From Pseudomonas sp. SCB32 (GTDB taxonomy: Bacteria; Pseudomonadota; Gammaproteobacteria; Pseudomonadales; Pseudomonadaceae), in NCBI RefSeq assembly GCF_009189165.1, contig NZ_CP045118.1, forward strand, positions 1,116,001 to 1,180,000: a stretch of DNA of 64,000 nucleotides. Direction: 5' to 3'. Below are positions 46,252 to 55,438 of the stretch, one piece after another. Below the pieces are notes generated by a model that saw only the letters and a list, made by a program, of their open reading frames with translations, was not told where the DNA came from and made no database searches. Both the position numbers and the translations under genes were made by a program. Numbering within the stretch: position 1 is the stretch's first letter; every line of letters begins with the position of its first letter.

Positions 46252-47072
46252 TCGCCATGAAACTCGCCCACGCGCTCCGCCTGTCCCTGCTCGCCAGCCT
46301 GATTCCGTGGGGCGTACAGGCTGCCGAATCGCCAATTCACTTCGACACGCCGGTAGGCGGCTGGCGAGCCGGTGATGGCGACAAGGCGGACTTCCGGCAG
46401 ACGGTGAACTATCCGGCGTCGTCGGTGAATACCCGTGCGGACCAGGCCGAGACCGCGCGCATCCGTGGCGAGATCCGCTCGCTGCCCAAGGACAACAAGG
46501 ACCCTGCGCGGCTGGTGGTGAATGGCGTGGCGATGCCGCTGAAGGTCGATGACAACGGCGGCTTCGACCGTCCCTTTTCCTTCCCGGCCGGCACCAACAG
46601 TGTCGAGGTGATTACCCCGGACGGCCAGCAGCGCAAGCGCGTGCAGTTCTACCACGGCGGTGGCGGCGGCGAGGTGCCGGCCAAGCTGCGCGTGCTGCTG
46701 TCCTGGGATTCCGACAACACCGACCTCGACCTGCACCTGGTCACGCCGGACGGCGGGCACGTCTGGTACGGCAACCGCTCATTGGCCAACGGCGCAACCC
46801 AGGATGTCGACGTGACCACCGGCTACGGTCCGGAAATCATCGCCAGCCCGACGCCGCTCAAGGGCCAGTACCTGGTCTACGTGAACTACTACGGCGGTGG
46901 CTGGAGCGAGGATGAAAGCTCGGGTGACGTGAATGCGGCCAAGCCGCTGACCACGGCGCAGGTGACCATCGTCACGGAGGAGGGGACGGTGAACGAGAAG
47001 CAGGAGAGCTTCCTGATCCCGATGCGCCAGCCGGGTGAGCTGACCCTGGTTAAGCGGTTCAGTTACCCGTAA
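46248..47072 (+). CDS. magF: MagF, YfaP-like DUF2135 protein
   Basis: 274 aa from ATG 46248 overlapping the magE stop (ATGA); ATG 46257 would remove three residues. Signal peptide to about AAESP. The C-terminal DUF2135 domain has LLSWDSDNTDLDLHLVTPDG and GQYLVYVNYYGGG, colinear with MagA, including the shared end TVNEKxExFxxPMR. It closes the operon; a REP pair follows. Confidence 0.85.
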   Translation: MIAMKLAHALRLSLLASLIPWGVQAAESPIHFDTPVGGWRAGDGDKADFRQTVNYPASSVNTRADQAETARIRGEIRSLPKDNKDPARLVVNGVAMPLKVDDNGGFDRPFSFPAGTNSVEVITPDGQQRKRVQFYHGGGGGEVPAKLRVLLSWDSDNTDLDLHLVTPDGGHVWYGNRSLANGATQDVDVTTGYGPEIIASPTPLKGQYLVYVNYYGGGWSEDESSGDVNAAKPLTTAQVTIVTEEGTVNEKQESFLIPMRQPGELTLVKRFSYP

Positions 47073-47087
47073 GGCCAGGAAAGTATC

Positions 47088-47162
47088 TGTAGGAGCGGAC
47101 TCCGTCCGCGATGGCCTCTGGCGCGAGGCAAACCTGTCGCGGACAAGGTCCGCTCCTACAGG
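47088..47162. repeat. REP inverted pair after magF
   Basis: CTGTAGGAGCGGACTCCGTC at 47087 and GGACAAGGTCCGCTCCTACA at 47141 are near-perfect reverse complements around a spacer. It occupies the end of the mag operon transcript. Confidence 0.88.
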
Positions 47163-47181
47163 ATCACGCCACGCGCTGTTT

Positions 47182-47259
47182 GTAGGGCGAATAACGCGTC
47201 AGCGTTATCCGCCGCCGAGGTATAGGCGGATAACCCGTTCCGGGGGGATGCACCCTACG
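47182..47259. repeat. GTAGGGCG...CACCCTAC intergenic repeat
   Basis: The element begins GTAGGGCGAATAACGC and ends GATGCACCCTAC. Inside are nested stems (ATAACGC-GTCA-GCGTTAT and GGCGGATAACCCGTTCCGG). This is a repeat style common between Pseudomonas genes and distinct from the REP family. Confidence 0.65.
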
Positions 47260-47261
47260 TG

Positions 47262-47560
47262 CTGCTTCGGGTGAGGTTTTTTGCGCCGCTTCGGCGTGCG
47301 CGCGACCTTCTTGTTTCGCCCCCTCGGGCGACCTACTTTGGCAAACCACCCAAAGTAGGCAAAGGTCTCGCCCCTCCATCCGGTTTCTCGCTTAGGCGAA
47401 AAATACCCTCGTTGAAGCGCAGTTTCAGGGGCCCGAACTAGGCGTCCCCCCACGAAGGGCCATCCATGGCCCATCGCGGCTCTCGCGGCATCCATGCCGC
47501 TCAACCCCTGAAACTCCGCTTCAACGAGGCCTCCTGAAAGGGGCACTTCGGAGTGTGCGG
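47262..47560. repeat. Long intergenic repeat element with a 25-base inverted repeat
   Basis: No gene is supported here. Two 25-base arms (47407-47431, beginning CCTCGTTGAAGCG, and 47506-47530, ending CGCTTCAACGAGG) are reverse complements with one mismatch. A smaller hairpin CCTACTTTGG/CCAAAGTAGG lies at 47332-47359. A 140-codon minus-strand open frame (47205-47627) runs across this and the neighbouring repeats, but it is low-complexity basic sequence. Confidence 0.6.
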
Positions 47561-47610
47561 GTACTTCTCTGGAAGTCATCAAGAGCCAGAACCGAAGCTC
47601 GATGCGCTTT

Positions 47611-47640
47611 TCGTAGGAGCGGGCCATGACTGCGATCAGC
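47611..47640. repeat. REP half element
   Basis: TCGTAGGAGCGGGCCATGAC is a single REP arm, 20 bases downstream of the carboxymuconolactone decarboxylase-like gene. Confidence 0.75.
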
Positions 47641-47661
47641 GGCCGTTGGTGCTGCTGAAAG

Positions 47662-48051
47662 TCAGGCTTTCTGATCCGCCTGCCACGCCTCGATCACTTC
47701 CTGCGCCGCCCGGAAGGCATCAATAGCCGCCGGGACGCCGGCGTAGACCGCGCAATGCAGCAGTGCTTCGCGAATCTCTTCCACCGTACAGCCATTGTTC
47801 AGCGCGCCACGCACATGGCCTTTGAGCTCCTGAGGGCATTTGAGCGCCGTCAACGCGGCCAGGGTGATCAGGCTGCGGGTCTTGCGCGGCAGGCCTTCGC
47901 GATTCCACACACCGCCCCAGGCGTGCTCATTGACGAAGTCCTGCAGCGGCTGGCTGAAGTCGGTGGCGTTGCCTAGGGCGCGGTCGACGAAGGCGTCGCC
48001 CATCACTTCGCGGCGAACCTGCTCGCCGGCCTTGCGGTTGTCGTTGTTCAT
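47662..48051 (-). CDS. Carboxymuconolactone decarboxylase family protein
   Basis: 129 aa from ATG 48051. The CMD/AhpD-like all-helical domain shows EGLPRKTRSLITLAALTALK and NNGCTVEEIREALLHCAVYA, followed by GVPAAIDAFRAA. It resembles PcaC, but no protocatechuate pathway gene is nearby. It may be a hydroperoxidase- or decarboxylase-like paralogue of unknown substrate. It begins ten bases after the rlpA stop, so the two are likely co-transcribed. Confidence 0.85.
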   Translation of the reverse strand: MNNDNRKAGEQVRREVMGDAFVDRALGNATDFSQPLQDFVNEHAWGGVWNREGLPRKTRSLITLAALTALKCPQELKGHVRGALNNGCTVEEIREALLHCAVYAGVPAAIDAFRAAQEVIEAWQADQKA

Positions 48052-48061
48052 GGTGATTCCT

Positions 48062-48454
48062 TCAGAGACCTTCCAGGCGCACCCGGGCGGTGCCGGAGCG
48101 CAGCATGTTGAGTTGTTCAGCGGCGGCTTTCGAAACGTCGATGATTCGCCCACGGCCGAACGGCCCGCGGTCGTTGATACGCACCACAACGCTGCGGCCA
48201 TTCTCGAGGTTGGTGACCTTCACTCGTGTGCCGAAAGCCAGGGTGCGGTGGGCAGCGGTGAGGGTATTCTGATTGAAGCGCTCGCCGCTGGCGGTACGCT
48301 TGCCATGGTGCGCCTTGCCGTAATAAGAGGCGGTGCCCTCGGCGCGGTAGCCGCGGCCGGAGACCTCCGAGTCGCTGTTGTACGACGAAGTGCTACAACC
48401 GGCCAGTAGGGCTAGGCCGGCGAGGAGGAGGAGGGTGGGGAGCGAACGCCACAT
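48062..48454 (-). CDS. rlpA: RlpA-like septal ring lipoprotein
   Basis: 130 aa from ATG 48454. The signal peptide ends in the lipobox LLAG-Cys20, so it is a lipoprotein. The double-psi beta-barrel domain has TASYYGKAHHGKRTASGERF, TLAFGTRVKVTNLENGRSVV and INDRGPFGRGRIIDVS. RlpA cleaves denuded glycan strands. This copy has no C-terminal SPOR domain, unlike the septal RlpA, so it may be a short paralogue; the symbol is given as family name. Confidence 0.82.
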   Translation of the reverse strand: MWRSLPTLLLLAGLALLAGCSTSSYNSDSEVSGRGYRAEGTASYYGKAHHGKRTASGERFNQNTLTAAHRTLAFGTRVKVTNLENGRSVVVRINDRGPFGRGRIIDVSKAAAEQLNMLRSGTARVRLEGL

Positions 48455-48601
48455 AAGGGAGCTTCCAGGAGTGGGGCGATTTACCCGGTGCTGATCGGGC
48501 TCTGCCCTGTCATTCCTGTCGCAGCACCGAGGGGGCCATCCCTGGCCGGTCGTTCGCCGGGCCAACGCAGGCGTTGGCGCTCTTCTGGAAAGAAGGGGCG
48601 A

Positions 48602-50047
48602 TTACCCTTCGAGCTTCTTCTTCAGCAGTTCGTTCACTTGTGCCGGGTTGGCCTTGCCCTTGGCGGCTTTCATGGCCTGGCCGACGAAGAAGCCGAACAT
48701 CTTGCCGCGCTTGGCTTCGTCGCTGGCGCGGTACTGCTCGACCTGCTCGGCGTTGGCTGCCAGCACGTCGTCCAGCAGCTTCTCGACGGCGCCGGAATCG
48801 GTGTTCTGCACCAGGTCCTTGGCCTTGATGATCTCGTCGGGTGAGCCTTCACCCTCGGCCATGGCGGCGAACACGGTCTTCGCGGCCTTGCCGTTGATGG
48901 TGCCGTCCTTCAGGCGCAGGATCATGCCGCCCAGGTGCTCGGCGGAAACCGGCGATTGCTCGATCTCCAGGCCATCCTTGTTGAGCAGGCTGGAGAGCTC
49001 GCCCATCACCCAGTTGGCCGCCAGCTTGGCGTCGGCGCAGATGGCCTGGACCTGTTCGAAGTAGTCGGCCATCTCGCGGCTGGCGGACAGCACGCTGGCG
49101 TCGTAGGCGGACAGGCCGTACTGGCTCTCGAAACGCTCGCGCTTCTGGTCCGGCAGTTCCGGCAGCTGGCCGCGCAGTTCTTCGAGGAAAGCGCGCTCGA
49201 TCACCACCGGCAGCAGGTCCGGGCAGGGGAAGTAACGGTAGTCGTTGGCTTCTTCCTTGCTGCGCATGGAGCGCGTTTCGTCCTTGTTCGGGTCATACAG
49301 GCGGGTTTCCTGCACGACCTTGCCGCCGTCCTCGATCAGCTCGATCTGGCGCTGCACTTCGTGGTTGATCGCCTTCTCGATGAAGCGGAAGGAGTTCACG
49401 TTCTTGATCTCGGCACGGGTGCCGAACTCGGCCTGGCCCTTGGGGCGTACCGAGACGTTGCAGTCGCAACGCAGCGAGCCTTCGGCCATGTTGCCGTCGC
49501 AGATGCCCAGGTAGCGAACCATGGCGTGGATCGCCTTGACGTAGGCCACGGCTTCCTTGGCGCTACGGATGTCCGGCTCGGAGACGATCTCCAGCAGCGG
49601 CGTGCCGGCGCGGTTCAGGTCGATGCCGCTCATGCCGTGGAAGTCTTCGTGCAGGCTCTTGCCGGCGTCCTCTTCCAGGTGCGCGCGGGTAATGCCGACG
49701 CGCTTGACGGTGCCGTCTTCCAGGGTGATGTCCAGATGGCCCTTGCCGACGATGGGGTGGTCCATCTGGCTGGTCTGGTAGCCCTTGGGCAGGTCCGGGT
49801 AGAAGTAGTTCTTCCGGGCGAACACGTTGCGCTCGGCGATTTCGGCGTTGATCGCCAGGCCGAACTGGCAGGCCATTCGCACGGCCTCCTGGTTCAGCAC
49901 CGGCAGGGTGCCGGGCATGGCCAGGTCGATCAGGCTGGCCTGGGTGTTCGGTGCGGCGCCGAAGGTGGTGGCGCTACCGGAGAAGATCTTCGATTGGGTG
50001 GAGAGCTGTGCGTGGATTTCCAGCCCGATCACGGTTTCCCATTGCAT
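48602..50047 (-). CDS. gatB: Asp/Glu-tRNA amidotransferase subunit B
   Basis: 481 aa GatB, which binds misacylated Asp-tRNA(Asn) or Glu-tRNA(Gln) and phosphorylates the side chain for amidation. Signatures are [20 protein letters not shown] at the start, [20 protein letters not shown], and [15 protein letters not shown]. The C-terminal YqeY-like tail (about 400-478) is complete. It lies 11 bases after gatA in the gatCAB operon. Confidence 0.95.
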   Translation of the reverse strand: MQWETVIGLEIHAQLSTQSKIFSGSATTFGAAPNTQASLIDLAMPGTLPVLNQEAVRMACQFGLAINAEIAERNVFARKNYFYPDLPKGYQTSQMDHPIVGKGHLDITLEDGTVKRVGITRAHLEEDAGKSLHEDFHGMSGIDLNRAGTPLLEIVSEPDIRSAKEAVAYVKAIHAMVRYLGICDGNMAEGSLRCDCNVSVRPKGQAEFGTRAEIKNVNSFRFIEKAINHEVQRQIELIEDGGKVVQETRLYDPNKDETRSMRSKEEANDYRYFPCPDLLPVVIERAFLEELRGQLPELPDQKRERFESQYGLSAYDASVLSASREMADYFEQVQAICADAKLAANWVMGELSSLLNKDGLEIEQSPVSAEHLGGMILRLKDGTINGKAAKTVFAAMAEGEGSPDEIIKAKDLVQNTDSGAVEKLLDDVLAANAEQVEQYRASDEAKRGKMFGFFVGQAMKAAKGKANPAQVNELLKKKLEG

Positions 50048-50058
50048 GTGTGTCGTCC

Positions 50059-51513
50059 TCAGAATCCAGCCGGTGCTTGTTTGTGCCAGTCGGTCGCCAG
50101 TTGGTACTGGTGCGCGACGTTGAGCAGGCGGCCTTCCTGGAAGTACGGCGCGAGCAGCTGGACACCCACCGGCAGGCCGTCGACGAAGCCGGCTGGCATG
50201 GACAGGCCCGGAATGCCGGCGAGGTTGGCGGTGATGGTGTAGATGTCTTCCAGGTACTGGGCGACCGGGTCGTTGTTCTTCTCGCCCAGTTTCCAGGCCG
50301 GGTTCGGCGTGGTCGGGCCGAGGATGACGTCGACTTCGGCGAAGGCGCTGGTGAAATCGTTCTTGATCAGGCGGCGAATTTTCTGAGCTTTCAGGTAATA
50401 CGCGTCGTAGTAACCGGCGGAAAGCGCGTAGGTGCCGACCATGATGCGGCGTTTCACTTCAGCGCCGAAGCCTTCGGCACGGGAGCGCTTGTACAGGTCC
50501 TGCAGGTCCTTCGGGTCCTCGCAGCGGTAGCCATAGCGCACGCCGTCGAAGCGAGACAGGTTGGAGCTGGCCTCTGCGGGGGCGATCACGTAGTAGGCAG
50601 GGATCGCGTGCTGCATGTTCGGCAGGGAGATTTCCTTGACCACTGCGCCGAGCTGCTTGAGCTGCTCGACCACCTTCATCACCGCGTCGGCGATGCGGCT
50701 ATCCAGGCCGGCGCCGAAGTACTCCTTCGGCAGGCCGATGCGCAGGCCGGTCAGCGGCTTGGCCAGGGCGGCAAGGTAGTCGTCCACCGGCTGGTCGACG
50801 CTGGTGGAGTCCTTCGGATCGAAGCCGGCCATGGCACCAAGCATCAGCGCGCAGTCCTCGGCGGTGCGGGCCAGCGGGCCACCCTGGTCGAGGCTGGAGG
50901 CGTAGGCGATCATGCCCCAGCGCGATACGCGACCGTAGGTCGGCTTGATGCCGGTGAGGTTGGTCAGCGCGGCCGGCTGGCGGATCGAGCCGCCGGTGTC
51001 GGTGCCGGTGGCGGCCGGGATCAGGCGCGCGGCCACGGCGGCGGCGGAACCGCCGGAGGAGCCGCCCGGTACACGGGAGGTGTCCCAGGGGTTCTTCACC
51101 GGGCCGTAGTGGCTGGATTCGTTGGCCGAGCCCATGGCGAATTCGTCCATGTTCAGCTTGCCCAGACTCACGGTGCCGGCGTCCGCCAGGCGCTCGACGA
51201 CGGTGGCGTCGTAGGGCGAGACGAAGGCGTCGAGGATCTTCGAGCCGCAGCTGGTGCGCACGCCCTGGGTGCAGAACAGGTCCTTGTGGGCGATCGGCGC
51301 ACCCAGCAGGGCGCCGATGTCGCCCTTGGCGCGCCGTTCGTCGGCGGCCTTGGCCTGGGCCAGGGCAAGCTCTTCGGTGACGGTGATGAAGCTGTTCAAC
51401 TGCGGGTCGAGCTGCTGGATGCGCGCGAGCAGGGCAGTGGTCAGTTCCTGGGCGGAGAATTGCTTGTCGGCGAGTCCGCGGGCGACTTCGGCGAGGGTCA
51501 ATTGATGCAGCAT
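50059..51513 (-). CDS. gatA: Asp/Glu-tRNA amidotransferase subunit A
   Basis: 484 aa amidase-signature enzyme that releases ammonia from glutamine for GatB. The Lys-Ser-Ser triad is visible in [30 protein letters not shown] and [16 protein letters not shown]. Length is normal. It lies between gatC and gatB with short gaps. Confidence 0.95.
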   Translation of the reverse strand: MLHQLTLAEVARGLADKQFSAQELTTALLARIQQLDPQLNSFITVTEELALAQAKAADERRAKGDIGALLGAPIAHKDLFCTQGVRTSCGSKILDAFVSPYDATVVERLADAGTVSLGKLNMDEFAMGSANESSHYGPVKNPWDTSRVPGGSSGGSAAAVAARLIPAATGTDTGGSIRQPAALTNLTGIKPTYGRVSRWGMIAYASSLDQGGPLARTAEDCALMLGAMAGFDPKDSTSVDQPVDDYLAALAKPLTGLRIGLPKEYFGAGLDSRIADAVMKVVEQLKQLGAVVKEISLPNMQHAIPAYYVIAPAEASSNLSRFDGVRYGYRCEDPKDLQDLYKRSRAEGFGAEVKRRIMVGTYALSAGYYDAYYLKAQKIRRLIKNDFTSAFAEVDVILGPTTPNPAWKLGEKNNDPVAQYLEDIYTITANLAGIPGLSMPAGFVDGLPVGVQLLAPYFQEGRLLNVAHQYQLATDWHKQAPAGF

Positions 51514-51532
51514 ATGTCCGTGTCCTTAGCGC

Positions 51533-51820
51533 TTACTCGATGACTTTCGGGACGAGATAGAGCCCGTCTTCCACGGCCGGGGCGATGGCCTGGTAGGCTT
51601 CGCGGCGGTTCTCCTCGGTGACTGTGTCGGCACGCAGGCGCTGCGTGGCTTCCAGCGGGTGGGCCAGGGGCTCCACGCCGTCGGTGTCGACCGCTTGCAT
51701 GGCGTCGATCAGGCCGAGGATGTTGTTCAGGGTGTCGGTGGTGCGCGAAATGTCGGCTTCCTCCAGGCCCAGGCGGGCGAGGTGGGCGATCTTTTCCACG
51801 TCGGTGCGTTCAAGCGCCAT
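51533..51820 (-). CDS. gatC: Asp/Glu-tRNA amidotransferase subunit C
   Basis: 95 aa GatC, which wraps round GatA and stabilises the GatCAB complex. Typical text is [20 protein letters not shown] and [12 protein letters not shown], with the VEPLAHP block. ATG 51820 is the start; an open frame continues upstream into antisense mreB sequence but is not gene. It is first in the operon and divergent from mreB across 240 bases, which must hold both promoters. Confidence 0.93.
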   Translation of the reverse strand: MALERTDVEKIAHLARLGLEEADISRTTDTLNNILGLIDAMQAVDTDGVEPLAHPLEATQRLRADTVTEENRREAYQAIAPAVEDGLYLVPKVIE

Positions 51821-51997
51821 CGGGGGTCTCCAGCTAGAGCGGCCCGGTTCGAACTGGACCTGGCCGGAAGGAATTTGTGGGGCAGGGAACAGAACCCGCG
51901 GCGGACGGTCGAAGGCCGCTGGGACGGGCCTGCGGGCCCGAAAAACGAGGAATCTAGCATAAATTGCCGCCTTGCCCAAAACCCCCGTCATTGTTAG

Positions 51998-53098
<1,101 letters not shown>

Positions 53099-53115
53099 GG
53101 TGGGGAGTCCTGTAG

Positions 53116-53161
53116 AGGTCGGTTGACGTTTCGTCCGGGCGGGTGGAACTTCAACCGACCT
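53116..53161 (+). promoter_or_regulatory. Stem-loop between mreB and mreC
   Basis: AGGTCGGTTGA (53116-53126) and TCAACCGACCT (53151-53161) are perfect 11-base reverse complements with a 24-base loop. The stem ends ten bases before the mreC ribosome binding site and no U tract follows. It looks like an mRNA structure affecting mreC expression rather than a terminator. Confidence 0.7.
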
Positions 53162-53181
53162 TGCACAGCTAGGAGCCGGTC

Positions 53182-54252
53182 ATCAAACCGATATTCTCCA
53201 AAGGGCCCTCGCTGGGCGCGCGCCTGCTGGTGCTCGCCGTCTTGTCGGTCGCCTTGATGGTGGTCGATGCCCGATTCGATTATCTGAAACCGGTACGCAG
53301 CCAGATGGGCCTCGTGCTGAGCCCCTTCTATGGCATTGCCGACTTCCCCGTTCGTGCCTGGGAAGGCGTGCGCGATCAGTTCACCAGCCGCAGCGAGCTG
53401 CTGGCCGAGAACGAGCGCCTGAAGGCCGAGCAGCTGCTGATGCAGCGCCGCCTTCAGAAACTGGCCACCCTCACTGAACAGAACGTTCGCCTGCGCGAGC
53501 TGCTCAATTCCTCCGCCCTGGTCGACGACAAGGTGCTGGTGGGCGAGTTGATCGGTGTCGACCCGAACCCCTTCACCCAGCGCATCCTGATCGACAAGGG
53601 CGAGAAGGATGGCGTGTTCCAGGGGCAGCCGGTGCTCGACGCCAGCGGCCTGATGGGCCAGGTGGTCGAGGTCATGCCCTACACCGCGCGCGTCCTGCTG
53701 CTGACCGATACCACCCACAGCATTCCGGTGCAGGTGAACCGCAATGGCCTGCGCGCCATCGCCGTGGGCACCGGCAACCCGGAACGCCTGGAGCTGCGCT
53801 ACGTCGCCGACACCGCCGACATCAAGGAAGGTGATCTGCTGGTCAGCTCGGGCCTGGGGCAACGCTTCCCGGCGGGCTACCCGGTAGCCACGGTCAAGGA
53901 AGTGCTGCACGACACGGGTGGGCCCTTTGCTACCATTCGCGCAGTGCCCACCGCAAGAATGAACCGCAGCCGCTACGTGCTGCTGGTCTTCACCGATAGC
54001 CGGACGCCCGAGCAGCGCGCCACCGATGCTGCCGAGGCCCAGGCGGAGGCAGACCGCAAGGCCGCCGAATCCGCCGCGCCGGCCCAGCCTGGAGGCGCCG
54101 CACCGGCATCGCCGGCACAGGGCGCCACTCATCCTGCGACTCCGGCCGCCCCTGCTGCTGCCGCTGCTGCGCAGCCGTCGCACCCGGCAGCAGTTGCCGG
54201 AGGCGCGGCCGCACTGGCTCCGGCACGCCCTGAAGCAAGGAACCGCCACTGA
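53182..54252 (+). CDS. mreC: Rod shape-determining protein MreC, apparent ATC start
   Basis: 356 aa if translation starts at ATC 53182. The conserved N-terminus IKPIFSKGPSLGARLLVLAV runs in frame from there with no ATG, GTG or TTG before GTG 53230, and TAG 53170-53172 closes the frame upstream. AGGAG at 53171-53175 sits six bases before ATC. Then come the membrane helix, a coiled coil (SELLAENERLKAEQLLMQRR), the two-barrel periplasmic domain (about 100-265) and a Pro/Ala-rich tail. MreC links MreB to the wall synthases. GTG 53230 would cut into the membrane helix and has no ribosome site. Confidence 0.85.
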   Translation: MKPIFSKGPSLGARLLVLAVLSVALMVVDARFDYLKPVRSQMGLVLSPFYGIADFPVRAWEGVRDQFTSRSELLAENERLKAEQLLMQRRLQKLATLTEQNVRLRELLNSSALVDDKVLVGELIGVDPNPFTQRILIDKGEKDGVFQGQPVLDASGLMGQVVEVMPYTARVLLLTDTTHSIPVQVNRNGLRAIAVGTGNPERLELRYVADTADIKEGDLLVSSGLGQRFPAGYPVATVKEVLHDTGGPFATIRAVPTARMNRSRYVLLVFTDSRTPEQRATDAAEAQAEADRKAAESAAPAQPGGAAPASPAQGATHPATPAAPAAAAAAQPSHPAAVAGGAAALAPARPEARNRH

Positions 54253-54740
54253 TGGCCGCCCAAGGCTCGCAAAATGGCTGGGTGGTCTGGCTCAGCCTGA
54301 TCATGGCGCTGTTGCTCTCCGTGGCGCCGATGCCCAGCTTCATGGAGATCGGTCGGCCGCTCTGGCTGGCGATGTTCCTGACCTACTGGGTGCTTTACCT
54401 GCCGCAGAAGGTCGGCCTGCTCAGCGCCTGGGTGCTGGGGCTTGGCGAGGACGTGCTGTACGGCACTTTGCTGGGGCAGAACGCGCTGATCCTGAGCCTG
54501 ATCATTTTCCTGGTGCTGTCGCTGCACCAGCGTTTGCGGATGTTCCCCATCTGGCAGCAATGCCTGGTACTGGTGGTGGTATTCGGTCTGGCACAACTGG
54601 TTCAGCTATGGATCAGCGCGTTGACCGGCAACCGCCCGCCAACTCTGGTTTTCCTGCTGCCGGCGCTGGTCAGTGCCTTGCTCTGGCCGTGGGTCTATAC
54701 GCTGCTCCGGGCCCTGCGTCTGCGCCTGAACATCAATTGA
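54252..54740 (+). CDS. mreD: Rod shape-determining protein MreD
   Basis: 162 aa inner-membrane protein with about five helices, starting one base inside the mreC stop (TGATG). Family text includes [20 protein letters not shown] and [20 protein letters not shown]. It belongs to the elongasome with MreB and MreC. A small hairpin follows. Confidence 0.93.
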   Translation: MAAQGSQNGWVVWLSLIMALLLSVAPMPSFMEIGRPLWLAMFLTYWVLYLPQKVGLLSAWVLGLGEDVLYGTLLGQNALILSLIIFLVLSLHQRLRMFPIWQQCLVLVVVFGLAQLVQLWISALTGNRPPTLVFLLPALVSALLWPWVYTLLRALRLRLNIN

Positions 54741-54762
54741 GGCCCCGCTGCGGGGCGTTTCG
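54741..54762 (+). terminator. Weak terminator after mreD
   Basis: GCCCCGC-T-GCGGGGC followed by GTTTCG. The stem is strong but the U tract is poor, so read-through into maf is likely. Confidence 0.55.
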
Positions 54763-54807
54763 TCGGGTCTGGCGCCAGTTGCGCCGGGCCGGCTTCGGGA
54801 GTCTCTG

Positions 54808-55392
54808 ATGTCCCAGTTGTACCTTGCTTCCAGTTCGCCGCGCCGCCGCGAGCTGCTGACCCAGATCGGCCTGCCGTTCCATATCGTGCCCGCTTCCATC
54901 GACGAGACGCCTCAAGCCGACGAGTCGGCTGTCGTTTATGTCGAGCGGCTGGCGCGCGAGAAGGCCCTGGCGGGGCTGCATTTCCTGGCTCAGCGGGCGG
55001 ACGTCTGCGTGCTGGGCGCTGATACCGCCGTCGTGCTCGACGGACGCATCCTCGGCAAGCCCGCCGATCGCGACGAAGCGCTGGCCATGCTGCAGGCCCT
55101 GTCCGGCCGCGAGCATGACGTGCTCACCGCGGTGGCCGTGGCTAACCGTGACCGCTGCGAAGCGAAGGTGGTGAGCAGCCGCGTGACTTTCCGTAGTGTT
55201 TCGATGGAAGAGTCCGAGCGCTACTGGGACACTGGCGAGCCGCATGATAAAGCTGGTGGCTATGCTATCCAGGGACTCGCGGCGGTCTTCGTCCGTTGCG
55301 TGGAGGGCAGCTACAGCGCTGTGGTCGGCCTGCCGCTTTGTGAAACTGCGGCATTGCTGGCTGACTTCTCCATCCCTTGCTGGCAGTCTTGA
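54808..55392 (+). CDS. maf: Maf-type nucleoside triphosphate pyrophosphatase (YhdE type)
   Basis: 194 aa Maf/HAM1-fold enzyme that hydrolyses dTTP/UTP and modified nucleotides. Signatures are [18 protein letters not shown] at the N-terminus, [18 protein letters not shown] and [20 protein letters not shown]. The mreBCD-maf-rng order is widespread and supports the YhdE subgroup. Confidence 0.93.
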   Translation: MSQLYLASSSPRRRELLTQIGLPFHIVPASIDETPQADESAVVYVERLAREKALAGLHFLAQRADVCVLGADTAVVLDGRILGKPADRDEALAMLQALSGREHDVLTAVAVANRDRCEAKVVSSRVTFRSVSMEESERYWDTGEPHDKAGGYAIQGLAAVFVRCVEGSYSAVVGLPLCETAALLADFSIPCWQS

Positions 55393-55438
55393 TTACGACG
55401 TAGCGCTGCACAACTCCCGGCGCGATAAGGAAGGGCGC

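Noticed and set aside
47205-47627. 140-codon minus-strand open frame in the repeat cluster
   Set aside because: It runs through at least two repeat elements, is low-complexity and basic (RPRGRNKKVARTPKRRKKP), has no ribosome site and crosses inverted repeats; it reads as repeat-derived frame, not gene.
48559-48578. GCCAACGC/GCGTTGGC inverted repeat past gatB as a terminator
   Set aside because: There is no U tract on either side and the spacing to the gatB stop is poor, so it is not called.
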